Positions 1 through 5,587 of a DNA stretch of 7,668 bases are shown piece by piece (position 1 is the first letter of the stretch; the number at the start of each line of letters is the position of its first letter). The stretch is from Alphaproteobacteria bacterium (lineage in GTDB: Bacteria; Pseudomonadota; Alphaproteobacteria; CAAGCB01; CAG-977): NCBI GenBank assembly GCA_021639925.1, contig JAJXEL010000088.1:1-7668 (forward strand), read 5' to 3'. The notes under the pieces were generated by a model. The model did not search any database. It was not told the origin of the DNA and was given only the letters and a program-made list of their open reading frames with translations. The translations under genes were made by a program, and so were the position numbers.

Positions 1-276
1 CGTTCTTTTCCCGTCCGTTTTCAATATGTCGTTTTCGCAAATGATATTGACTGGACTTGAATCCCCGACGACGTCCATATGCGCTGACAACATCAAAGAC
101 GGTTTAGCCGGATCCGTCGCGGGGATTTCGGCATAAATATTGCCGAAATCGTCGCGCTGCGCGGCGATATGATGCCGGTGAAAATAAGAAACGATCTGTT
201 CGGCAACGGCGTCTTCCTGCATGGAAGGCGAAGGTATGCGCGCCAAAGCGCAAAATAAATCGGTTAATTCCGTCAT
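1..276 (-). CDS. M20-family metallopeptidase (PepT-like), N-terminal part
   Basis: The gene starts at ATG 276-274 on the minus strand, behind an AGAGGA ribosome site with a 5-nt gap, and runs off the left edge after 92 codons. The opening MTELTDLFCALARIPSPSMQ, followed by EDAVAEQIVSYF, is the usual start of M20 exopeptidases. Residues 72-80 read LMLSAHMDVVGD, or close to it, the conserved strand carrying the first zinc-ligand histidine and its partner Asp. The tail ILKTDGKRT at the window edge normally runs into the GADDKAG motif that holds the bridging metal-ligand Asp, which lies outside the window. Family members are cytoplasmic di-zinc aminopeptidases or dipeptidases acting on short peptides. 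The wording is closest to the PepT/PepT-like tripeptidase branch, but substrate cannot be settled from the N-terminus. It is divergent from slyX across 137 bp. Confidence 0.85.
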   Translation of the reverse strand, partial: MTELTDLFCALARIPSPSMQEDAVAEQIVSYFHRHHIAAQRDDFGNIYAEIPATDPAKPSLMLSAHMDVVGDSSPVNIICENDILKTDGKRT

Positions 277-337
277 GACGGTCCTCTTTTAAAAACTGTT
301 TTTTTTAAGGTATTCCTTTTAAGACATTTACTCAATA

Positions 338-348
338 ACCAATATGGT
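338..348. promoter_or_regulatory. Small dyad in the M20/slyX divergent spacer
   Basis: ACCAATATGGT is an inverted repeat (ACCA/TGGT around ATA) in the middle of the 137-bp spacer between the divergent M20 peptidase and slyX genes. It could be an operator. It is short and such dyads arise by chance in AT-rich DNA, and I found no clean -35/-10 pair for either gene nearby. Confidence 0.15.
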
Positions 349-413
349 GTTTAATCAAAATAAGAAATTCCTGAAAGAACGGCTTTTTCCTGTTGTGCGA
401 AAGGAGATGCAGC

Positions 414-626
414 ATGGATATTAATGAAATCGAAGACCGCTTTATCGCTTTGGAAAGCGTCGCCGCCGAATATGAACGCACGATCAAAGATTTAAACCAG
501 ATTGTCGCCGAACAGGCGTTAAAGATCGACAGGCTGCAGCGCGATGTTTTTTTTCTGTCGCAAAATTTTGACGTCAGCGGCCAGGTGCGTCCTTTGTCCG
601 AAGAAACGCGGCCGCCGCATTATTGA
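414..626 (+). CDS. slyX: SlyX family protein
   Basis: This is a 70-residue protein. I chose ATG 414 because AAGGAG (401-406) lies 7 nt upstream. A longer frame from TTG 393 would read through that ribosome site and adds CERRCS, which has no counterpart in the family as I know it. Residues 5-50 are a heptad-rich coiled coil (IEDRFIALES, then YERTIKDLNQIVAEQALKIDRL), typical of SlyX. The C-terminus ends in PPHY, the family signature. SlyX was named from its position next to slyD in E. coli; its biochemical role is not known. The gene stands alone here: it diverges from the M20 peptidase, converges on infA, and ends at the terminator at 662-689. Confidence 0.92.
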   Translation: MDINEIEDRFIALESVAAEYERTIKDLNQIVAEQALKIDRLQRDVFFLSQNFDVSGQVRPLSEETRPPHY

Positions 627-661
627 TCCGGCGGGAACATTTTTAAAACCGGAAACAAAAA

Positions 662-689
662 TCCCTCCGTAAAGGAGGGAAATTTTTTT
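662..689. terminator. Bidirectional intrinsic terminator between slyX and infA
   Basis: TCCCTCC (662-668) and GGAGGGA (674-680) form a 7-bp stem around a GTAAA loop. On the plus strand it is followed by AA and seven T (683-689). On the minus strand five T follow directly. It therefore serves slyX and infA. The infA stop codon (690-688) overlaps the end of the plus-strand T run. Confidence 0.88.
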
Positions 690-915
690 AAACCGGCGTT
701 TTATGCCTGAACGTAATGCGTCCTTTCGTCAGATCATAGGGCGTCATTTCAATATCCACCTTGTCGCCGACCATGACGCGGATACGGAACTTACGCATTT
801 TACCGGCCGTATGCGCCAAAATTTCGTGATCGTTTTCCAGTTTTACCCGGAACATTGCGTTCGGCAGTTTTTCAATGACGGTACCGCTGAATTCCAACAA
901 TTCTTCTTTTGCCAT
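688..915 (-). CDS. infA: Translation initiation factor IF-1
   Basis: IF-1 binds the ribosomal A site on the 30S subunit and works with IF-2 and IF-3 in start-site selection. The 75-residue protein is a single S1/OB fold. It shows the conserved MAKEE start, LPNAMFRVKLEN (17-28), EILAHTAGKMRKFRIRV (31-47) and MTPYDLTKGRITFR (57-70). AAGGAG sits 6 nt before ATG 915-913. The usual bacterial length is about 72, so the C-terminal HKTPV is a few residues longer than typical. The gene lies 64 bp downstream of the TerB-like gene on the same strand and could share its transcript, though a promoter of its own is visible in the gap (947-975). Transcription ends at the hairpin starting 8 nt after the stop. 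Confidence 0.97.
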   Translation of the reverse strand: MAKEELLEFSGTVIEKLPNAMFRVKLENDHEILAHTAGKMRKFRIRVMVGDKVDIEMTPYDLTKGRITFRHKTPV

Positions 916-946
916 AAAGGACTCCTTAAAATAAAGACAGGACGCT

Positions 947-975
947 TATATACGCTTTTTTTCGCGAAAAGACAA
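947..975 (-). promoter_or_regulatory. Candidate infA promoter
   Basis: Read on the minus strand, TTGTCT (975-970) and TATATA (952-947) are separated by exactly 17 bp, each matching the sigma-70 consensus at four of six positions. The site lies in the 64-bp gap between the TerB-like gene and infA. A perfect 12-bp palindrome TTTTCGCGAAAA (959-970) fills much of the spacer and could be an operator or simply a weak hairpin. Confidence 0.45.
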
Positions 976-979
976 GCCG

Positions 980-1447
980 TTAAAAATCATAAGAATCCAA
1001 TTCGTCTTCGGACATGTCGGCGGACTGGTAATCCGAAAAGATATCGGCGCCTTCTTCTTCCCATTCAATGCCTCTGATCACCCAGTTGCTGATCTGTTCC
1101 ATTTTTTCCAAAGGAATATTCAGCGCCATTCCGACTTTGGAAATAAACAGGATTTCAGAATCCGACAGATCGCCGTCTTCGTACCCCAGATAGAACATTT
1201 CACGGATCAAAACCAAAGCGAATCCTTTTTCTTTGATCGTTTTAACCAGTTCCAGCGCTTCTTCTTCGGATCTGGGACGGATTGCTTCTTTGGCTTCTTC
1301 TTTTGTCAGGTTGTACAGCTTGGCCAGATCAACGAAAAACTGTTTTTCGTTGCCGTCGAATTCGCCGTCGACGCGCGCCAGATGGGCGATTGTTCCTAAA
1401 AAGGCAATGCGTTGCGGTAAATCGACATTTTCGAAAAATTCCATCAT
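980..1447 (-). CDS. TerB-like (tellurite resistance TerB/DjlA-type) domain protein
   Basis: This is a 155-residue, all-helical, predicted soluble protein. The start at ATG 1447-1445 is chosen because GGAGGAG lies 9 nt upstream. A longer frame from 1477 has no ribosome site and reads through that one. The TerB pattern of two related acidic motifs is visible: ARVDGEFDGNEKQFF (24-38) and GYEDGDLSDSEILFI (88-102), each a D-G turn followed by a helix with a conserved Glu. TerB-like domains are thought to bind divalent metal and occur both in tellurite/stress clusters and as solitary proteins. No other ter genes are near, so tellurite resistance should not be assumed. Residues 127-155 form an acidic tail rich in E, D and S. 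It is upstream of infA on the same strand. Confidence 0.75.
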   Translation of the reverse strand: MMEFFENVDLPQRIAFLGTIAHLARVDGEFDGNEKQFFVDLAKLYNLTKEEAKEAIRPRSEEEALELVKTIKEKGFALVLIREMFYLGYEDGDLSDSEILFISKVGMALNIPLEKMEQISNWVIRGIEWEEEGADIFSDYQSADMSEDELDSYDF

Positions 1448-1500
1448 AGATTTGTTCTCCTCCGGGGGTGTCTTCATAAACGATATGTTTCTTTTGTCTA

Positions 1501-1528
1501 GTTATCCTCTTTTTGACAAATTTTACAA
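1501..1528 (-). promoter_or_regulatory. Candidate promoter of the TerB-like gene
   Basis: On the minus strand TTGTAA (1528-1523) and GATAAC (1506-1501) are spaced 16 bp, about 54 bp before the chosen start codon. Both boxes are partial sigma-70 matches. The site overlaps the opposing candidate csp promoter. Confidence 0.3.
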
Positions 1529-1542
1529 GAAAAAAGTATGCC
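1513..1542 (+). promoter_or_regulatory. Candidate csp promoter with long 5' leader
   Basis: A perfect TTGACA (1513-1518) is followed after 18 bp by TATGCC (1537-1542), a partial -10. If used, transcription would begin near 1549 and give a leader of about 125 nt before the csp start codon, a length typical of cold-induced csp genes. A second possible -10 (TAATAT, 1568-1573) lacks a good -35. Confidence 0.4.
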
Positions 1543-1616
1543 GGGCGCATGAATTGTAAGCGTTTTGTAATATGAATCCACGACTAAGGGATAAAGTGAC
1601 GTGTCTTTTTTTTCAT

Positions 1617-1633
1617 GGTACTGTGTTTGTACC
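1617..1633 (+). other. Hairpin in the csp leader
   Basis: GGTAC (1617-1621) and GTACC (1629-1633) can pair around a 7-nt loop, about 40 nt upstream of the csp start codon. No T run follows, so it is not a terminator. It may contribute to leader structure or temperature response, but the stem is only 5 bp. Confidence 0.3.
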
Positions 1634-1673
1634 TTGAAAGAAGAGGTCTGTAATTTTTACGAAAGAGATGAAG

Positions 1674-1883
1674 ATGAGTGTTGGTACAGTAAAATGGTTT
1701 AATAATACAAAAGGCTTCGGCTTTATTTGTCCTTCCGACGGATCAAAGGACGTGTTTGTCCATATTTCCGCCGTACAAAAAGCGGGTATCCGCGGATTAC
1801 AGGACGGACAGCGCATAGAATATGACCTGCTGCCCGGCAAAGACGGCAGAAGCTCGGCCGAAAATTTGAAAATTGTCGGTTGA
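1674..1883 (+). CDS. Cold shock protein, CspA family
   Basis: This 69-residue single cold-shock domain binds single-stranded RNA/DNA and acts as an RNA chaperone. The start SVGTVKWFNNTKGFGFI contains RNP-1 (KGFGFI, 13-18), and RNP-2 is VFVHIS (27-32). Length and layout match the family. I prefer ATG 1674 over ATG 1668: the purine-rich GAAAGAG touches the first ATG but lies 6 nt from the second, and MSVGTVKWF matches the usual family start. The gene is divergent from the TerB-like gene and monocistronic, with a strong terminator 17 bp downstream of its stop. Whether this paralogue is cold-induced or constitutive cannot be told, although the long AT-rich leader fits induction. Confidence 0.95.
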   Translation: MSVGTVKWFNNTKGFGFICPSDGSKDVFVHISAVQKAGIRGLQDGQRIEYDLLPGKDGRSSAENLKIVG

Positions 1884-1900
1884 TCGGCCGCATAATTTTA

Positions 1901-1950
1901 AACGGCGGATTCTTTTCGATTTTTAAAGTCGGAAAATCCGTCGTTTTTTT
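1901..1950 (+). terminator. Intrinsic terminator of csp
   Basis: AACGGCGGATT (1901-1911) pairs with AATCCGTCGTT (1935-1945) over 11 positions with one G-T wobble. The 23-nt loop can itself pair in part (TTTTCGA with TCGGAAAA). Seven T follow at 1944-1950. Confidence 0.85.
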
Positions 1951-1990
1951 GCGCCGGGAAAAATTTGATGCGGATTTAGTCTTTTTTGAG

Positions 1991-1996
1991 TATAAT
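1991..1996 (+). promoter_or_regulatory. Candidate -10 element of yajQ
   Basis: A perfect TATAAT lies 30 bp before the yajQ start and just downstream of the csp terminator. The best -35, TTGATG (1965-1970), is 20 bp away, longer than usual, so the -35 assignment is uncertain. Confidence 0.5.
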
Positions 1997-2026
1997 CCTT
2001 AAATTGTTTTCCTGCAGGAGTTGAAG

Positions 2027-2512
2027 ATGCCTTCTTTTGATATTGTTTCCAAAACGGACATGACTGAAATAACGAACGCCGTTGCCGGCGTGTCGCGCGA
2101 AATTTCCCAGCGCTTTGATTTCAAAGGATCGAACAGCGCCGTGGAATTAAAGGACGCCGAAATCGTCATTCTGGCCGACGACGCGCTGAAATTAAAACAA
2201 GTCCACGAACTGGTTTTGACTTATGCCGCGCGGCGCAAAATTGACCCTTCCGCCCTTGATTTCGGCAAAGAAGAAAAAGCCTCCGGTGCTATGATCCGCC
2301 AGGTCGTCCGCGTCAAACAGGGAATAGATCAGGAAACGGCGAAAAAAATCGCTAAAGCCATTAAAGATTCCAAAAAGAAAGTGCAGGTCGCCATTCAGGA
2401 GGACGAACTGCGCGTTTCGGGAAAAAAACGTGACGATCTGCAAGACGCGATCGCTTTTGTAAAAACGCTGGGAATTAATCAGCCGCTGCAATTTGTTAAT
2501 TTCCGCGATTAA
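2027..2512 (+). CDS. yajQ: YajQ family nucleotide-binding protein
   Basis: This 161-residue protein is close to the length of E. coli YajQ (163). AGGAG (2016-2020) is 6 nt before ATG 2027, and MPSFDIVS is the family N-terminus. A TTG six bases earlier would only add MK. Visible family motifs are RFDFKG (29-34), the lysine-rich KAIKDSKKKVQVAIQEDELRVSGKKRDDLQ (about 110-139) and the terminal PLQFVNFRD (153-161). The fold is two ferredoxin-like domains. Members bind nucleotides or RNA, and XC_3703 of Xanthomonas was reported to bind cyclic di-GMP and influence virulence gene expression, so a signalling role is possible. The membrane protein gene 20 bp downstream is probably in the same operon. 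Confidence 0.96.
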   Translation: MPSFDIVSKTDMTEITNAVAGVSREISQRFDFKGSNSAVELKDAEIVILADDALKLKQVHELVLTYAARRKIDPSALDFGKEEKASGAMIRQVVRVKQGIDQETAKKIAKAIKDSKKKVQVAIQEDELRVSGKKRDDLQDAIAFVKTLGINQPLQFVNFRD

Positions 2513-2532
2513 ATGTTTAAGGAGCATTTTAT

Positions 2533-3372
2533 ATGAAAAAAATATCTCTTCCCAATACTTCGGAATGGATTAACCGCTTTTTTGATTTTTTAGCCGGCAA
2601 AGCCAGCGGAAAAGTTTTATCCGCCGGTGATTTTTTCGCGCGGGCCGGTCTGGCCGGGCTGTTTGTCATCGCCGCGTTAAGCGTTGTTTTTTCCGTTGTT
2701 CTGACGGTGCGTTACGACATGCCGGTCGTTTCGGGCGTTATTTTTATGCTGCTGTCCGTCGCGGGGTGCGTTTTTTTGCATTATGCGGCGTTTATGATGC
2801 TGCCGTCTTTAAATACGCTGATAAAAAACGCGCCGACGAAAATGTCTTCGGCCGGGGTGCTGAAGGTAATGGCTTTGTTTGTCGGCGCTGTCGGCATTTT
2901 GGCTTTGCTGTACGGCATTTATTCTTCCGTCGTGACGTTCAGAGCCGAAATTATGGGCATGATGGTTGTTGAATCGAACAATGTGTTCTTTGCCTGCCTG
3001 TTTTTATTTATTTTCTGTGAATTTTGGCTGTTTTTACTGCTGAAACCGTCTGAACTGAACGTTGAAATCGTCGAAAAGACTTCGGTCGGCGAAGAATTTA
3101 TCGGCCTGACGTCCTTTTTTGCCAAAGGCTGTTTGAAATTAACGCCGGTTGTTTTCGGAACCGCGATTGTTTTCGGCGTTTTGCAGCTGGCGGTGATGCT
3201 GTTTAATTCCGATGCTTTGTTTGAACAGATGCAGGTGTTGATTTATCTGTGTTTTTCGGCTTTTCTGCCGTTGTTGGTTTATGTCGCGTTTTTGTCGTAT
3301 TACTTTACGCTGGATATCGTGACGGCCATTTTAAAATTGCCCGAAAAACTGGATAAGATTGCGGACAAGTAA
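2533..3372 (+). CDS. Uncharacterised six-helix integral membrane protein
   Basis: I do not recognise this 279-residue protein. AAGGAG (2519-2524) is 8 nt before ATG 2533 and the gene follows yajQ by 20 bp, which implies cotranscription. Six hydrophobic segments are visible, roughly 39-59, 64-90, 108-131, 149-170, 203-224 and 235-260. The N-terminal 38 residues (aromatic-rich, WINRFFDFLAG) and the C-terminal KLPEKLDKIADK are polar and, with an even helix count, probably on the same side of the membrane. The loop at 171-200 is charged (KPSELNVEIVEKTSVGEEF). I see no transporter signature, cysteine cluster, histidine motif or signal peptide. The link to yajQ suggests a shared condition or signal but does not establish function. 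Confidence 0.8.
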   Translation: MKKISLPNTSEWINRFFDFLAGKASGKVLSAGDFFARAGLAGLFVIAALSVVFSVVLTVRYDMPVVSGVIFMLLSVAGCVFLHYAAFMMLPSLNTLIKNAPTKMSSAGVLKVMALFVGAVGILALLYGIYSSVVTFRAEIMGMMVVESNNVFFACLFLFIFCEFWLFLLLKPSELNVEIVEKTSVGEEFIGLTSFFAKGCLKLTPVVFGTAIVFGVLQLAVMLFNSDALFEQMQVLIYLCFSAFLPLLVYVAFLSYYFTLDIVTAILKLPEKLDKIADK

Positions 3373-3393
3373 GTCTTTCCGGCACGGCATAAA

Positions 3394-3427
3394 AAATCCC
3401 CGCTTTTCGGCGGGGATTTGTTTTTTT
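3394..3427. terminator. Bidirectional intrinsic terminator between the yajQ operon and accA
   Basis: AAATCCCCGC (3394-3403) and GCGGGGATTT (3410-3419) form a perfect 10-bp stem around TTTTCG. Seven T follow on the plus strand (3421-3427), and the minus side ends in an uninterrupted T run from the six A at 3391-3396. The accA stop codon (3428-3426) lies inside the plus-strand T run. Confidence 0.93.
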
Positions 3428-4385
3428 ACTGCAGCCGGGTCATTTTCAGGAATTTTTCTTCTCTGTCGCGCCGGATTTTGTCGCGGTCCATTTTCAACAG
3501 TTCCTTTAAATGTCTGGCGATAACGTCCCCGACGGCGGCGACGGCAGCTTCTTTGGCGCGGTGGGCGCCCCCCGTCGGTTCGGGGATAATTTCGTCGATA
3601 ACGCCCAGCTCTTTTAAATCGTCGGCGGTTAAATGCAGCGCTTCGGCCGCTTTTTGCGCCTGCGTTCCGTCGCGCCATAAAATCGACGCGCAGCCTTCGG
3701 GCGAAATGACCGAGTAAATGGAGTTGGACAGCATTAATAAACGGTTGGCCGTCGCCAGAGCAATCGCGCCGCCCGAACCGCCTTCGCCGATAACGCAGCT
3801 GATCAGCGGCACGCGTACGGCGAAACTTTGATCGATACAGGACGCGATCGCTTCGGCCTGGCCGCGTTCTTCGCCCTCCAACCCGGGAAAAGCGCCGGCC
3901 GTATCGACAAACGTAATAATCGGCAGCCCGAATCTGTCCGCCATTTTCATCAGGCGGACGACTTTACGATATCCTTCGGGTTTGGCCATGCCGAAACTGT
4001 GTTTTAAACGCGTTTCTATATCGTGGCCTTTTTCCTGTCCGATCACCATGACGGAATGTCCCTGGAAACGGCCCAGTCCTCCGACGATGGCGGCGTCTTC
4101 GGCAAACAGGCGGTCGCCCGCCAGAGCAACGAAATCCGTAATCAGGCCGTTGATATAATCCAGACAGTGCGGCCGGCCGGGGTGACGGGCGACCTGCGTT
4201 TTTTGCCACGGCGTCAGTTTGGCGTACAGCTGATTGACCTGTTTTTCGACTTTTTTCTGCAGGCGGCTGATTTCTTCGGCGATGCTGACGCCGTCGTCCG
4301 CGCTGCTTAAATGCCGCAGGCCTTCGATTTTGCTTTCCAGTTCGGCGATGGGTTTTTCAAATTCCAGATACTGTTCCTGTTCCAT
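3426..4385 (-). CDS. accA: Acetyl-CoA carboxylase carboxyltransferase subunit alpha
   Basis: AccA with AccD transfers the carboxyl group from carboxybiotin on AccB to acetyl-CoA, giving malonyl-CoA for fatty acid synthesis in the cytoplasm. The 319-residue length is normal. The N-terminus YLEFEKPIAELESKIEGL (6-23) is the family helical start. TPWQKTQVARHPGRPHCLDYI (58-78), DTAGAFPG (161-168), the oxyanion and CoA-binding GEGGSGGA (200-207) and SVISPEGCASILW (225-237) are all intact. AGAGG lies 4 nt before ATG 4385-4383. The gene is single, not linked to accD, accB or accC, as is common in alphaproteobacteria. A GATAAT (4430-4425, minus strand) is a plausible -10, without a clear -35. Confidence 0.98.
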   Translation of the reverse strand: MEQEQYLEFEKPIAELESKIEGLRHLSSADDGVSIAEEISRLQKKVEKQVNQLYAKLTPWQKTQVARHPGRPHCLDYINGLITDFVALAGDRLFAEDAAIVGGLGRFQGHSVMVIGQEKGHDIETRLKHSFGMAKPEGYRKVVRLMKMADRFGLPIITFVDTAGAFPGLEGEERGQAEAIASCIDQSFAVRVPLISCVIGEGGSGGAIALATANRLLMLSNSIYSVISPEGCASILWRDGTQAQKAAEALHLTADDLKELGVIDEIIPEPTGGAHRAKEAAVAAVGDVIARHLKELLKMDRDKIRRDREEKFLKMTRLQ

Positions 4386-4435
4386 GGTGCCTCTGTTCGT
4401 TTAAAATTTTAAGCTAATCTTCTTATTATCACTTT

Positions 4436-4485
4436 TGCCGGCATAAGAGAATAAAAATATTCCCCGGCATTTAGAGAAAATTTAT
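4436..4485. repeat. Imperfect tandem repeat in the accA upstream region
   Basis: Two copies of a motif, CCGGCAT followed by AGAGAA and an AT-rich tail, begin at 4438 and 4464, spaced 26 bp (about two and a half helical turns). The first copy sits in the palindrome TGCCGGCA (4436-4443). The region lies between divergent accA and the two-helix membrane protein gene, upstream of the TATAAT at 4496. It may be a paired operator. This is inference from repeat structure only. Confidence 0.4.
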
Positions 4486-4495
4486 AAACTCGCTT

Positions 4496-4501
4496 TATAA
4501 T
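4496..4501 (+). promoter_or_regulatory. Candidate -10 element for the two-helix membrane protein gene
   Basis: A perfect TATAAT lies 46 bp before the GTG start. The heptamer TTTATAA occurs twice (4481-4487 and 4494-4500), the second overlapping this box. I see no convincing -35 at 16-18 bp. Confidence 0.45.
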
Positions 4502-4547
4502 TTTTTTTAATTTGTTTATTCGCTTTTCTGCTGAAAGGGATAAAAAC

Positions 4548-5522
4548 GTGGTCGGTTTAATCGTTTTGTTCAGTTTTTCCGTGGCGGCTTCTTTATTATG
4601 GCTGGGCGGCGTATTGTTTTATATCTATGCTAAAATCGGTTTTCCGCAGCTGTTCGGGCTGCCGATGCCCGACGTCGTCATGATCGCGGCGACGGCTTTT
4701 CTGCCGGTGATTTTTTTATGGCTGGTCGTCGGGCTGCTTTATAATGCCATGACGCTGCATAAACAAGGGCACACGATTAATCTTTTGCTGGCGCAGACCC
4801 GCCGGTCGGCCGACCACGCCGAAGCGATGGTCCGCACGATGATGGAAACGCAGGTGCAGACGCGCAGCGCGTTGGTGCTGCATAACGCCGATTTGTTTAT
4901 TAACGAATTAAACGATCTGCTGTCGGATATTGTCGTGCGTCTGGGATTGATTCAGCCGGCGCATACGGAACTGGTCTGGCAGCGCGTCGGGGACGGGAAC
5001 AGATGGGCGTTTTGCAAAGTGTTGCTGCAAAATGCGGACAATTCGCCGAAATTTAAAGACGATTTGCAAAACCAGCTGAAACGCGACGATATTTTGTCAA
5101 ACGCGGTGCGGACGTTTTGTTACCGCTTTGAACAAATGTTTACGATGCTGGAACGCCACGATATCGAACATTATCTGACCAAAATTTTTGAAGAAGGTTC
5201 GCTGGGCAGGGTTTATCTGCGCTTTGTCGAAGCCTGCCGGGAAATAGACAGCCGTCAGGCGGCGTTTGCGCAGCCCGAAGAACTGTCCGCGCGGGAAATT
5301 GAACCGGAACCGGTAGCGGCTGATCCCGAAACATATGCGCCGCCGTATGCTTATGAAGTGCCGCAGTTTGATCCTGAAGAAGCCGGACCGGCCGCGGCTG
5401 AACCTGAATATCAGGATCAGCCGCCCGAAGCGGCGGTCTTGCCGGAAACGGCGGATCGTCAGGAACGCCGGGAAAGCTTTGAATCGTCTTCTCCGTTTGG
5501 ATTTTTACGCCCGACGCGCTGA
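4548..5522 (+). CDS. Uncharacterised membrane protein with two N-terminal helices and an acidic proline-rich tail
   Basis: I do not recognise this 324-residue protein. I chose GTG 4548 because AAAGGGA (4534-4540) is 7 nt upstream; an in-frame TTG at 4512 would translate that site. Two membrane helices are clear, about 4-28 and 42-67, forming a hairpin with both ends probably in the cytoplasm. Residues 72-110 (HKQGHTINLLLAQTRRSADH onward) look like an amphipathic or coiled-coil linker. Residues 111-235 form a helical, globular-looking domain with LHNADLFINELNDLL, NRWAFCKVLL and VRTFCYRFEQMFTMLE. Residues 240-324 are low-complexity, rich in P, E and A, and likely disordered, ending in FGFLRPTR. 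Such a layout suits a membrane scaffold or regulator, but no function can be assigned. It diverges from accA. Confidence 0.75.
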   Translation: MVGLIVLFSFSVAASLLWLGGVLFYIYAKIGFPQLFGLPMPDVVMIAATAFLPVIFLWLVVGLLYNAMTLHKQGHTINLLLAQTRRSADHAEAMVRTMMETQVQTRSALVLHNADLFINELNDLLSDIVVRLGLIQPAHTELVWQRVGDGNRWAFCKVLLQNADNSPKFKDDLQNQLKRDDILSNAVRTFCYRFEQMFTMLERHDIEHYLTKIFEEGSLGRVYLRFVEACREIDSRQAAFAQPEELSAREIEPEPVAADPETYAPPYAYEVPQFDPEEAGPAAAEPEYQDQPPEAAVLPETADRQERRESFESSSPFGFLRPTR

Positions 5523-5587
5523 TTTTTGCTTTCTTTTTTTTCGAAAAAACGTATAAATAAAGCGTCCTGAAACAAGGGGAGGCGGCG

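Noticed and set aside
393..413. Longer slyX start at TTG 393
   Set aside because: It would translate the AAGGAG ribosome site that is ideally placed for ATG 414, and the added residues do not fit the SlyX family.
980..1447. Tellurite resistance cluster
   Set aside because: Only a single TerB-like domain gene is present, with no terA, terC, terD or terE, so a resistance claim is unsupported.
1448..1477. Longer start of the TerB-like gene at 1477
   Set aside because: It has no ribosome site of its own and reads through GGAGGAG, which fits the internal ATG at 1447.
5531..5549. Terminator after the two-helix membrane protein gene
   Set aside because: The TTTTTTCGAAAAAA element has an all A-T stem apart from the central CG, and no following T run on the plus strand.
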